The notes beneath the pieces are model-generated. The model ran no database searches, was not told where the DNA came from, and saw only the letters and a program-made list of their open reading frames with translations. From the NCBI RefSeq assembly GCF_026676115.1, contig NZ_JAPONB010000008.1, positions 124,001 to 188,000 on the forward strand: a DNA stretch of 64,000 bases, read 5' to 3'. Positions 45,312 through 53,797 of the stretch are shown piece after piece. The stretch is from Salinimicrobium sp. TH3. Lineage in GTDB: Bacteria; Bacteroidota; Bacteroidia; Flavobacteriales; Flavobacteriaceae. The translations under genes were made by a program, and so were the position numbers. The number at the start of each line of letters is the position of its first letter. Position 1 is the first letter of the stretch.

Positions 45312-46923
45312 GAATCAAAAATACCTGCTCTACATCCTCCTTGTCTGGGTTCTGATCTTCCTGGTCCACCTCGATGTGATCTATGTGAACATCATGGAGG
45401 CGCGTAATTTTATCACGGCCCGTGAAATGGTGACAGATGGAAACTGGATCCTCACCACCATGAACGCCGAAGCCCGTTATGAAAAGCCCCCGTTACCCAC
45501 CTGGCTCACCGCCATAAGCGGGCTCATCTTCGGGTTTAGCAGCCTCTTTGGAATGCGGCTACCGGCAGCTCTCATTACCCTCCTGCTGCTTTACGTTTTC
45601 TACAGGTTCATTCCGAAACTGGGGGTCACATTAAAACATTCCTTTTTGGCTACGCTTGTCCTGGCCAGTTCTTTTTATATCATCTTCATGGGGCGCAATG
45701 GACAATGGGATATTTTCACCCATTCTTTCATGATGGTCGCAATTTATTTTCTGTGGAACTTTTTTAACAGTGAAAAAAACCTGATCAAAAATGCCATTTT
45801 TGGAGCTGTATTTTTTGGATTTTCTTTTTTAAGCAAAGGCCCGGTTTCCCTTTATGCATTGCTCCTGCCCTTCCTTATCGCCTACGGAAGTATTTACGGC
45901 TTCAAAGGATTTACAAGAAAGTGGAAAGCCTTTTTTATCTTTCTAGTAATAGCGCTCTTCATTAGTGGCTGGTGGTTTTTATACGTAAGACTGGCAGACC
46001 CTGTCTCGTTTATCGAAATCACTTCAAGGGAGACTACCCGCTGGACAAATTACAACGTACGGCCATTTTATTACTACTGGAGCTTCTTTACCCAAAGTGG
46101 AATATGGACAATTCCTGCCTTTGTTGCTTTGTTGTATCCTTATTTGAAGACGCGGGTCTCGAATAAAAAAGCCTATAAATTTGCTCTTTTATGGACTTTG
46201 GCTGCAGTGGTTTTGCTATCGGTTATTCCCGAAAAAAAATCCCGCTACCTCCTCCCGGTATTAATACCCATGGCCTTAAACACAAGCTTTTATATAGAAT
46301 ACCTCTTTAGATGCTTCAAAGAACTTCCAAAAAAAGAAAATTGGGTCGTCTATTTTAACCACGGTTTGATCGCAACTATAGGGCTCGTTTTCCCGGTTGC
46401 AGGTTACTTCCTGCTTGAACTGGAAGGCCACTGGTTCTGGTACTTCTCTGCATCCATAGTACTCTTTGGACTTGGAGTTGCTTTATTCTACTTTCTGAAA
46501 AAGCAAAAATATCCAAGGGTTTTTTATCTCACTGTTGCTTTTATTTGCGGAATAATTGTCTTTGCATTTCCGCTTTCAAATGCTTTTTTGAAAAACCCGG
46601 ATTTCAGGAATTTTGATGAACTTCGGAAGCTTTCTGAAGCCGGTGGTTTCCAGGTTTATGAGTATGCTACTGAAACACCCGAGATCATTTGGGAGTTTGG
46701 AAAACCTATTCCGAAGTTAACCAGGGAAAACTTTAGATTACCTGAAGAAGAGAAATTCGGAATCATTATGCGGGAACAGGATTCAGTTTTAATAGACTCT
46801 CTAAAAGGGGATTTTGAAGTGTTGTCTTCAAAAAGATATGACCTCAACTACGTGAATCCTGAAGCTTCGGGATACAAGGACAGGTTGATCAGGCAGTTTT
46901 ATCTCCTGAAACGGAAGGATTAA
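45304..46923 (+). CDS. ArnT-like GT39 glycosyltransferase
   Basis: 539 residues with about 12 transmembrane helices. The first periplasmic loop carries the GT-C signature ITAREMVTDGNWILTTMN with Glu/Asp in NIMEARN, then ARYEKPPLPTWL, as in ArnT/PMT enzymes. A C-terminal soluble segment (about 440-539) follows. It would use undecaprenyl-phosphate sugar from the operon's GT2 to decorate lipid A or another envelope acceptor. Its 3' end overlaps the convergent PAP2 gene by 35 bp. Confidence 0.92.
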   Translation: MTKNQKYLLYILLVWVLIFLVHLDVIYVNIMEARNFITAREMVTDGNWILTTMNAEARYEKPPLPTWLTAISGLIFGFSSLFGMRLPAALITLLLLYVFYRFIPKLGVTLKHSFLATLVLASSFYIIFMGRNGQWDIFTHSFMMVAIYFLWNFFNSEKNLIKNAIFGAVFFGFSFLSKGPVSLYALLLPFLIAYGSIYGFKGFTRKWKAFFIFLVIALFISGWWFLYVRLADPVSFIEITSRETTRWTNYNVRPFYYYWSFFTQSGIWTIPAFVALLYPYLKTRVSNKKAYKFALLWTLAAVVLLSVIPEKKSRYLLPVLIPMALNTSFYIEYLFRCFKELPKKENWVVYFNHGLIATIGLVFPVAGYFLLELEGHWFWYFSASIVLFGLGVALFYFLKKQKYPRVFYLTVAFICGIIVFAFPLSNAFLKNPDFRNFDELRKLSEAGGFQVYEYATETPEIIWEFGKPIPKLTRENFRLPEEEKFGIIMREQDSVLIDSLKGDFEVLSSKRYDLNYVNPEASGYKDRLIRQFYLLKRKD

Positions 46924-47479
46924 AATACTTTTTCAGCAAAAACCCGAAAAGCAGGTAGAAAGTATATCCAATTCCTATCCCAATTATCCAGCCGGTAAGA
47001 ATATCTCCGGGATAATGTACGCCGATATAAATACGGCTGTAGGAAACCAGGAGCCCCCAGGCTATTAATACGCCGAAAATGTGTTTCCAGTAAGTTTTGA
47101 GGATCATTCCGAGAAACACCACAAGAGCTGCCGAGCTTGCTGCATGCGCAGAAAAATAGCCGTACCTGCCGCACCTTACTGCTACAAATCGTGCGTATTC
47201 CATCACACCTTCCTGCCTGCACGGGCGGGGACGCTCAAAAAAATGTTTAAACAGGTTGGAAAGTTGATCTGTACAGGTGATCACCGCCGCTACCAGGACG
47301 AGGCTTAGCAAAGTCTTCTTCCATCCCAGTGCCCTGTATAGAAAAAAAACAAGCAGGATGTAAAATGGGATAGACGCAAACTTATTGGTAATGAAATTCC
47401 AAAAGTCATCCCAGGCGGGATTCCCCAGATTGTTGAGAAAAAGGAAAATTTCGTGATCCAGTTCTACCAACTGCTCCAT
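46889..47479 (-). CDS. PAP2-family membrane phosphatase
   Basis: 196 residues, five to six helices with the three PAP2 motifs: KHFFERPRP (KX6RP), YFSAHAASS (SxH) and SRIYIGVHYPGD (SRX5HXXXD). It dephosphorylates a lipid phosphate: lipid A (LpxE/LpxF type), undecaprenyl pyrophosphate or phosphatidate. Context beside ArnT suggests lipid A or the lipid carrier; not decided. Last gene of a MATE-75aa-PAP2 operon. Confidence 0.92.
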   Translation of the reverse strand: MEQLVELDHEIFLFLNNLGNPAWDDFWNFITNKFASIPFYILLVFFLYRALGWKKTLLSLVLVAAVITCTDQLSNLFKHFFERPRPCRQEGVMEYARFVAVRCGRYGYFSAHAASSAALVVFLGMILKTYWKHIFGVLIAWGLLVSYSRIYIGVHYPGDILTGWIIGIGIGYTFYLLFGFLLKKYFNPSVSGDKTA

Positions 47480-47482
47480 AAT

Positions 47483-47710
47483 TTAGTCTTCGTATCTGGA
47501 AATTTCCCGGTCATAAAAATCGGTGGCCTCTTGAATAAGGCCTTCGGCTTCAGAAGAAAGTTCTTTTTCATCGGTTGCATCAAAATCTTCCAGCCATTCT
47601 ACCTCGTCATTTTCCAGGTTTATAATGAACCTTGGAAATTCGGTATGAATGATAAAAATTGCATCGGGATAATCTGTATTATCACCTAAGAGGAATTTTG
47701 GAAAGTCCAT
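47483..47710 (-). CDS. Small acidic protein of unknown function
   Basis: 75 residues, strongly acidic (about 24 Asp/Glu), no signal or membrane helix: MDFPKFLLGDNTDYPDAIF then FPRFIINLENDEVEWLEDF. I believe it is a conserved flavobacterial hypothetical. It sits with 3- and 5-bp spacing between the PAP2 and MATE genes, so it is a genuine operon member. Confidence 0.8.
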   Translation of the reverse strand: MDFPKFLLGDNTDYPDAIFIIHTEFPRFIINLENDEVEWLEDFDATDEKELSSEAEGLIQEATDFYDREISRYED

Positions 47711-47715
47711 AGTTT

Positions 47716-49098
47716 CTATTGTACATTTTGTTCGGCAGGCTGGCCCGCAGGCTCTACCGTAAGTAATAATTTATTGCTTAAATAATTAAACCGAAGATAC
47801 AACATTAATGCCGATGCAGTAAGACCGGCGAGTAACCCATACCAGATCCCCATGCTGCCTAGAGCAGATTCTTTTCCCAGGTACCAGGATACGGGAAAAC
47901 CAATGATCCAGTAAGCTATAAAGCAAATAAGCGTTGGAAACTTCACATCCTGCAGCCCTCTTAATGCTCCAAGTATTACAACCTGCATTCCGTCACTCAA
48001 TTGAAACAGGGCCGCTACGATCAACAATTGGGCGGCCAGTAAAATAACTTCGGCGTTATCGATATAAAGCGTGGGAAGCCAATCCTTCAGCAAAATAAAA
48101 CCTACTGCAAAGACTGCTTCGATCAAGAAAACCAATAAAAAAGTTGAGAACGCAATACGTCGAAGCTCATGAAAATTTGCTTTCCCTTTTTGGTTTCCCA
48201 CGCGAATGGTTGCGGTCACCCCTAACCCAACGGCAATCATAAAAGTCATCGATGCGAGATTGAGAGCGATTTGATTTGCTGCCTGCGGATTTGTTCCTAA
48301 AGTACCAGCGAGAAAAACAGTAGCAGTAAAAATAGCAACTTCAAACAGCATTTGTAGAGCGGTAGGAAATCCAAGGGCAAATAACTTCTTAAAAATGTCA
48401 ATCCTTAACAACCCACTTTTGGACCAGATAAAGTACTGCCTAAATTTCTTCTTTCTTCTCAAGATCTCCCAAAGGAACCACAACATAAAGAATCTCGAAA
48501 TCAAAGTTCCCAATGCTGCCCCTTCGAGTTCAAGTCTTGGAAAAATCCAGATCCCGTATATGAGCAGGTAATTAAATACCACATTCACAACATTGGCGAT
48601 CAAGGTGGCATACATTGCATAGCGCGTTTGGGAAAGACCATCGGCAAACTGCTTATAAGCCTGGAAGAACATTAGCGGGATCATAGAGAATGCGACTATC
48701 TCCAAATAAGGAATTGCGAGGTCGACCACTTCTGGCGGTTGGTCAAGATGATATAAAATTGGTTTGGCCAGTAACAACAGGATGAAAAGAAATAATCCAT
48801 TGATACCGCACATGATCACCCCGTGATGGAAGTAACTTTTCCCGGTCTCGATGTCTCCCGAACCATCGGCTTCAGCAATAAGAGGCGTGATGGCAAAAGA
48901 AAACCCAATCCCGAGGGAAAGGGCAATAAAGACAAGGCTGTTGCCAAGAGATACGGCGGCCAGGGGTGCAGCTCCAAGTTGACCCACCATGATATTGTCG
49001 GCCAGGCCTACCATGACATGGCCCAGCTGCCCTAACATCACAGGATATGCAATGTTCAGGTTTTTACCAAATTCTCTTGTGTAAGCTGTAAGCTGCAA
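47716..49098 (-). CDS. MATE family efflux transporter
   Basis: 460 residues, twelve helices in two six-helix halves. GQLGHVMVGLADNIMVGQLGAAPLAAVSLGNSL and the second-half equivalent GTLGTNPQAANQIALNLAS are the MATE signatures (NorM branch). It exports cationic compounds with Na+ or H+. A strong promoter lies at 49118-49150. It heads an operon ending in PAP2. Confidence 0.93.
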   Translation of the reverse strand: MQLTAYTREFGKNLNIAYPVMLGQLGHVMVGLADNIMVGQLGAAPLAAVSLGNSLVFIALSLGIGFSFAITPLIAEADGSGDIETGKSYFHHGVIMCGINGLFLFILLLLAKPILYHLDQPPEVVDLAIPYLEIVAFSMIPLMFFQAYKQFADGLSQTRYAMYATLIANVVNVVFNYLLIYGIWIFPRLELEGAALGTLISRFFMLWFLWEILRRKKKFRQYFIWSKSGLLRIDIFKKLFALGFPTALQMLFEVAIFTATVFLAGTLGTNPQAANQIALNLASMTFMIAVGLGVTATIRVGNQKGKANFHELRRIAFSTFLLVFLIEAVFAVGFILLKDWLPTLYIDNAEVILLAAQLLIVAALFQLSDGMQVVILGALRGLQDVKFPTLICFIAYWIIGFPVSWYLGKESALGSMGIWYGLLAGLTASALMLYLRFNYLSNKLLLTVEPAGQPAEQNVQ

Positions 49099-49117
49099 CC
49101 TTAAAAGTTTGAGGCTG

Positions 49118-49150
49118 CAAAGATAGAAAGTTTAATTGCCGGGCGACAAC
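49118..49150 (-). promoter_or_regulatory. MATE operon promoter (GTTG-N21-TATCTTTG)
   Basis: On the minus strand GTTG (49147-49150) is followed after 21 bp by TATCTTTG (49118-49125). The GTTG is the loop of the upstream M28 gene's terminator. Confidence 0.65.
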
Positions 49151-49155
49151 CCGGC
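49138..49155 (-). terminator. M28 peptidase terminator hairpin
   Basis: GCCGGG/CCCGGC with 6-nt loop, 9 bp past the stop; followed on the minus strand only by AATTAAA, so it may need help from Rho. Confidence 0.55.
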
Positions 49156-49163
49156 CATTCTTT

Positions 49164-50579
49164 TTATTTCAGGATTTCAGATTCATTTTCTATATCGTCA
49201 AATCCGTACTTATCCACCAGGTAAACCAGTGAAGCCATAGTTGCAGCTCCCAATTCCAGTTCCCGTTTGTTCACCGCATCAAAAGTATCTGTTGCGGCGT
49301 GGTGGTGGTCAAAATATCGTTGCGAATCTGGACGCAGCCCCGCAAGGACAGTACTGCCATTCTTTAGAGGACCAATGTCGGCCCCGCTACCTCCTCTTGC
49401 GAAGTAATGAATCAGATAGGGCTCAAAAAGAGGTTTCCAGCCCTGAATTTTTTCATATTGTGAATCCCTGGCCTCAATAGAAAAACCTCGTGGAGTAAAA
49501 CCTCCGGAATCGCTTTCGAGTGCAAAAATGTGGTTCTCCTTATTCTTCTTTGCAACTTCAGCATATTTATTCCCGCCTCTAAGACCATTTTCTTCGTTCA
49601 TGAAGAGCACTACTCTTATTGTCCTTTTAGGTTTGATTCCCGATTCTTTCAGCAGTCTCAACACCTCCATAGACTGAACAACTCCTGCGCCATCATCATG
49701 AGCCCCGTCGCCAACATCCCAGGAATCCAAATGCCCCCCCACGATGATATATTCATCTGGGCGTTCACTGCCTTTGATCTCTCCAATTACATTATAAGAT
49801 TCAACATCTTCATAATTGCGGCAGTTCATTTTATAATAAAATTCCAGATCCTTATTTAATTTAAGCATGCTGCTCAAGTACTCGGCATCTTTGGTACTAA
49901 TTGCCGCTGCAGGAATTCTTTCATTATTTGGCACATCCCCGTAACTCATAGAGCCGGTGTGCGGGTAATCATCTATTTTGTGAGAAAGCGATCGCACTAT
50001 TACTCCGGCGGCACCATATTTAGCAGCTTCGGCAGCTCCAGAGTATCTTTGATCCACACACCCTCCATAGGCTTCAAAAGTGTGGATAAGATCGGCACGC
50101 ATTGGGCGGTTGTAAAAGACTATTTTGCCTTCGATCTGCTCCCTACCATATCTCGCCAGGTCTTCAATCCCCTGCACCTCGATCACATTGGCTCTAAGGC
50201 CTGTATCTGGAGTGGCAACAGAACCACCCAAAGCAAGAATATTTACCGTAGTTGAAGGACCACCCTGGGATTGTACGTAAGCGTATTCGGGAGTGCCACG
50301 GGTCCACTTTGGCACCATTACCGGCTGCAACCAAACACGATCGAGACCTAATTTTTCCATTTCGGACTTAGTGTATTCTACTGCCTGCTGTGCGCTCACC
50401 GAACCCGACAACCTTCCTCCAATGTTGTTGGACAAATGATCAAGCCAGGCATAACTCTGCCCGTGAAGTAAAGCGACATCATAAAGTTTCCTAAGAGCAA
50501 GGGAATCCTGCTGTGAAGTAGATTGTGCACTTGCATTCAAGCTGACAAGTATGATAAGAAGAGCTGCTATTTTTTTCAT
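49164..50579 (-). CDS. Secreted M28 family zinc peptidase
   Basis: 471 residues. Signal peptide MKKIAALLIILVSLNASAQ, so I start at the ATG 50579 and not at the upstream frame start 50633. A PA-like insert (about 125-265) is followed by the M28 domain: GGHLDSWDVGDGAHDDGAG with the zinc His and Asp, MNEENGLRGG with catalytic and metal Glu, then ALESDSGGF and HHHAATD. It resembles carboxypeptidase Q/aminopeptidase families. Periplasmic or secreted peptide hydrolysis. Confidence 0.93.
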   Translation of the reverse strand: MKKIAALLIILVSLNASAQSTSQQDSLALRKLYDVALLHGQSYAWLDHLSNNIGGRLSGSVSAQQAVEYTKSEMEKLGLDRVWLQPVMVPKWTRGTPEYAYVQSQGGPSTTVNILALGGSVATPDTGLRANVIEVQGIEDLARYGREQIEGKIVFYNRPMRADLIHTFEAYGGCVDQRYSGAAEAAKYGAAGVIVRSLSHKIDDYPHTGSMSYGDVPNNERIPAAAISTKDAEYLSSMLKLNKDLEFYYKMNCRNYEDVESYNVIGEIKGSERPDEYIIVGGHLDSWDVGDGAHDDGAGVVQSMEVLRLLKESGIKPKRTIRVVLFMNEENGLRGGNKYAEVAKKNKENHIFALESDSGGFTPRGFSIEARDSQYEKIQGWKPLFEPYLIHYFARGGSGADIGPLKNGSTVLAGLRPDSQRYFDHHHAATDTFDAVNKRELELGAATMASLVYLVDKYGFDDIENESEILK

Positions 50580-50601
50580 AAGATTTTTGCTAGACAGTAA
50601 A

Positions 50602-50634
50602 CAAATGTAAAAAACCATTCCAAACCTGCTCAAA
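50602..50634 (-). promoter_or_regulatory. M28 gene promoter (TTTG-N21-TACATTTG)
   Basis: Perfect elements on the minus strand: TTTG (CAAA at 50631-50634), 21 bp, TACATTTG (CAAATGTA at 50602-50609). Leader about 18-20 nt before ATG 50579. Confidence 0.72.
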
Positions 50635-50750
50635 GATGAGAAAATATTAATGATTTATTTTCCTGAAGCCAATTTGAACCTGAATTTTTTCCTTTTTCAC
50701 AGAAGCTTAACTGCAGTCAATTTTCTATCTTTCGCAAAAATTAATACCTC

Positions 50751-51341
50751 TTGAACAAGCAGCAAATAATTAATAACGTCTCCACCCTTCTACAGGAAAT
50801 ACCTACTTCCATGGAGATCGTTAAAGATGACCATAAAAGGGAAAAAAGATTTCACTACCTCGCTAAGCACATGGTAGAAAAAGCCATTGAAAAAGATGCA
50901 CTCATAACTTCTCCAGACGGGAAAGGGATAGCTATTCTTTTTAAAACCAGTAGTAAGGACAAAAATTTTTGGAAGGACCTTATTATGGATATCAAGTTGG
51001 CAGTTAATGTCACCGGTATTAAAAAGGGATTGAATGCTTTGAAAGTGCAAAAGTATGTGAAGTCTCAGAGACCAAAGGAAGGGGAATATCTCTACTGCTG
51101 GTTTTGGGGAATTCTTACCGATGCCCGCGGCAGTGATGATGCCAAGACGGCTTATGACATGAAAAATAAGTTCTACGCAATTGCAAGGGACCTGCAGCTT
51201 CCCATCTACGCAGAAACCAGAATAAGGCGCATAAGTCTTGCCTATCGCCGGTATGGTTTTCAATTATTCAATGAATGGGATCATCCCAGTGGAGATAAGA
51301 TGTATTTTCTAAAATATACTCCTCCTCCAAAGGACGAATAA
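50751..51341 (+). CDS. GNAT-like protein of unknown substrate
   Basis: Up to 196 residues. The last third resembles the end of a GNAT acetyltransferase: YCWFWGILTDARG, then IARDLQLPIYAETRIRR and LAYRRYGFQLFNEWDHP (Y..YGF before the last strand). The acetyl-CoA loop Q/RxxGxG is degenerate (TDARGSDDAKTAYD). Start is TTG at 50751 after a TATCTTTC box at 50726; an ATG at 50808 is the alternative. Probably GNAT fold, activity uncertain. Divergent from the M28 gene. Confidence 0.7.
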   Translation: MNKQQIINNVSTLLQEIPTSMEIVKDDHKREKRFHYLAKHMVEKAIEKDALITSPDGKGIAILFKTSSKDKNFWKDLIMDIKLAVNVTGIKKGLNALKVQKYVKSQRPKEGEYLYCWFWGILTDARGSDDAKTAYDMKNKFYAIARDLQLPIYAETRIRRISLAYRRYGFQLFNEWDHPSGDKMYFLKYTPPPKDE

Positions 51342-51376
51342 ATAAGCTTCGGAAATCTTTTTGGTCAAACGGCTTT

Positions 51377-53302
51377 TTAAGAACTAAAAGGAATAAGAAA
51401 TTCTGCTTTAAGGCCTTTCCCCTGGGTTTCGAAAACGGCATTTCCTCTAATGGTTTTTAGACGCGCCTTCAGGTTTTTTATTCCGTTTCCGTTTTCAATG
51501 ATATCCTTTTTGGAGCCTACTCCATTATCTGAATAGCTTATTTTCAAATTTTCATTTTCAGGAGAGAAAATAAGCGCTACAAGTTTTGCATTGCTGTGTT
51601 TCCTCATGTTCACCATCATTTCCTGAAGCACACGATATAATACAATCTTTTTTTCGGGTTCAAGACCATTCCAGTTAATACTATTTTCACCGCGTATGAT
51701 CAACCTGGTTCCCGGCGGGACAGCCCCCGAAAGCATATGGAGAAGACCCTGCAGATATTCACTACCTGTATCAATTTCACTGTTCTCCCGTGAAAAATCC
51801 CGGGTACGTTGGTAAATTTTTTCCAATTTGTCTACTATTGGCGGTGGAGCCACCGGTTCTAACGAGCTCATGACATGGTAAATATCATTTGCCAGTTCAT
51901 CATGTATTCTTTTTGAAATCCTGCTCTCGGTAAGATAAATTTGTTTAAGTTTTTCTCTTTTAGTTCGCTGTCTGTAATTGTAAAAAAGTGCTCCCGATAG
52001 GATCAAAATTACCAGAGCGGTGAGGTAACTAACAATATTCCTCGTGCGCAGTTTCTCTGCTCTAAGTTGCTGACTTACATTTTCGGCTTCCAAAAGGTTA
52101 ATTTGCTGCTCCTTGCGTTCTTCATCAAATCTAATTTTTGCAAATTGATACCTCAGTTGAGTACTGGCATCTTCAAGACTGTCATTTAAGAAGAGATATC
52201 GATCTAGATACTCATCCCTGGAGTTACCGTCGCTAAGAGAGATAAGCCTTTCCAGTGCTTCCATTTCACCTTTGGGATATGATAGGGAAGTAGCCGTTTC
52301 ATAAAATTTCTCGGCGTAATATTTTGATTTTGGCTTGTCACTATTAAGGTAGTAATTGGAAAGGTGAGAATAGCTGGCAATTAAACCTTCCTTATCCCCT
52401 ATCTCCTGTCTTTGTTCTAAAACTTCCTGAAGGATTTTTCCCGAATTAAAGGTAGAATCCTGCAACCATTGGGTAAAAGCATAATTGTCCTGAAACCTTA
52501 TTCGTGAATTCTCGTCTACTTCCTCAGATTTTGTGATCTCTTTAAAGATGTTGATCGCTTCGGGATAATTCTGTTGATCTTTGTGAAGAAGTGCTATATT
52601 GTGCAGATAACTTAGACTATCCTGCCTATTAACTGCATAATTCAAAGCCTGATTGTATTCTTTAAGTGCTTCCGAATAAAGCCCCTGTGCCCCATAAGAA
52701 AGACCAAGCACGTTGTGCGCAGAACTCACATAGTTAGAGTCCCTTTCACGATTTATATATTTCAAGGCTTCTGTAGCCATTTCCTGACTCCCGGGATAAT
52801 CCCCCAGTCCCAGCTGGGCATTTGCCATGTCAAGGGAACGTCTACCTGCCAGGGCGGTGTCTCCTAATTTTAAATACAAATTGCGCGAATAATAGGCGTT
52901 TCGTAATTGTGCTTCAGGATTTATCCTTCTAAAGATTTGAGATTTCCTGAAATAACCCTTTGCCTGATAAAAAAGATCCCCCTGCATCTCTGCTGTGGCA
53001 ATAAGGCTGTCAACCCAAAAAGGAACACTATCATGCTCCCCAAGCATGCGGAAAGCATAGATCTTTCCATCGAGTAAGGCTACAAGAGAAGTGTCACGTT
53101 TGTCTGTGATTGCCTCCAGACCTTTATTGTACAATTTGAGTTTTTCCCCGGGATCTGAAGTTTCCAATCCCAAAAGGTAATAATGGCCTGCAGTACCCGG
53201 CAAGGGTTGCGGTGGCATCTCCTCCCTGTCCCCTCCCTGGCATCCAAGCAGCGTGATTAGACAAAGAAAGAGAGCAGTCCATAGGATCTGCTGTTTTTTC
53301 AT
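51377..53302 (-). CDS. TPR lipoprotein sensor histidine kinase (HisKA_3 type), orphan
   Basis: 641 residues. Lipobox LLGC (C21), periplasmic TPR array (about 35-400), coiled coil, one transmembrane helix near 420-440. Then a HisKA_3-like segment with H467 in RIHDELAND, and a HATPase_c domain with EMMVNMRKHSNA and NGNGIKNLKARL. The architecture combines a lipid anchor with a transmembrane segment, as in other Bacteroidota NarL-type kinases. Those are normally followed by a LuxR-type regulator; here the next gene is convergent, so the partner is elsewhere. Signal unknown. Confidence 0.9.
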   Translation of the reverse strand: MKKQQILWTALFLCLITLLGCQGGDREEMPPQPLPGTAGHYYLLGLETSDPGEKLKLYNKGLEAITDKRDTSLVALLDGKIYAFRMLGEHDSVPFWVDSLIATAEMQGDLFYQAKGYFRKSQIFRRINPEAQLRNAYYSRNLYLKLGDTALAGRRSLDMANAQLGLGDYPGSQEMATEALKYINRERDSNYVSSAHNVLGLSYGAQGLYSEALKEYNQALNYAVNRQDSLSYLHNIALLHKDQQNYPEAINIFKEITKSEEVDENSRIRFQDNYAFTQWLQDSTFNSGKILQEVLEQRQEIGDKEGLIASYSHLSNYYLNSDKPKSKYYAEKFYETATSLSYPKGEMEALERLISLSDGNSRDEYLDRYLFLNDSLEDASTQLRYQFAKIRFDEERKEQQINLLEAENVSQQLRAEKLRTRNIVSYLTALVILILSGALFYNYRQRTKREKLKQIYLTESRISKRIHDELANDIYHVMSSLEPVAPPPIVDKLEKIYQRTRDFSRENSEIDTGSEYLQGLLHMLSGAVPPGTRLIIRGENSINWNGLEPEKKIVLYRVLQEMMVNMRKHSNAKLVALIFSPENENLKISYSDNGVGSKKDIIENGNGIKNLKARLKTIRGNAVFETQGKGLKAEFLIPFSS

Positions 53303-53306
53303 ACTA

Positions 53307-53314
53307 CAAACTTA
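53307..53314 (-). promoter_or_regulatory. -7 box predicting a leaderless kinase mRNA
   Basis: CAAACTTA reads TAAGTTTG on the minus strand and ends 4 bp before the start codon at 53302. No TTTG 21 bp upstream. Confidence 0.45.
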
Positions 53315-53426
53315 CTAAAAGACTTAACAGGAAATTAAAGTTTTAGGAACAAATCCTTAATAAATTCACAAAAGACCAGGTTGGAGCAGATAATAACCGA
53401 GTATTTTTGCTAATACAGACAAAAAA

Positions 53427-53447
53427 GGCAGGAGTTACACTCCTGCC
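53427..53447 (-). terminator. clpS terminator
   Basis: Perfect GGCAGGAGT/ACTCCTGCC stem, 3-nt loop, then T6 on the minus strand, 25 bp past clpS. Confidence 0.93.
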
Positions 53448-53471
53448 CACATAAAAATTGGTTTTAACTAT

Positions 53472-53747
53472 CTAAACAATCTCTGCAGTCAAACCTTCTT
53501 CAAGCAATTTCCCACAACGTGGTTCGAGTTCTTTATACGTACCCGTTTTCACAGTACATTTCCCTTTGTAATGAACGAGCAGAGAACACTGCTCGGCCTG
53601 CTCGGGAGTATGATCACAGGCTATAATAAGGGTTTCTATCACATGATCAAAGGTATTATAATCATCATTATAGAGGACGATCTCGTGAAGTTTTGACTCC
53701 TTGCTTTCTACTTTCTTCTTTTCAAGAACTTGTTCTTGTGTGCTCAT
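53472..53747 (-). CDS. clpS: ATP-dependent Clp protease adaptor ClpS
   Basis: 91 residues: HEIVLYNDDYNTFDHVIETLI, AEQCSLLVHYKGKCTVKTG, then a C-terminal helix. It delivers N-degron substrates to a ClpA/ClpC unfoldase. A charged N-terminal extension (about 22 residues) precedes the core, as required for delivery. Last gene of tpiA-prmA-clpS, although a TATATTTG box (53779-53786, minus) at the prmA 3' end could give it its own transcript. Confidence 0.94.
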   Translation of the reverse strand: MSTQEQVLEKKKVESKESKLHEIVLYNDDYNTFDHVIETLIIACDHTPEQAEQCSLLVHYKGKCTVKTGTYKELEPRCGKLLEEGLTAEIV

Positions 53748-53797
53748 AACCAGACATTTTCATTTGCAAAAACAGCTTCAAATATAAGAATTTCTTC

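Noticed and set aside
42914-49098. Biosynthetic or defence island
   Set aside because: The genes are envelope and transport families without mobility genes, toxins or nucleases; I treat the region as chromosomal envelope functions.
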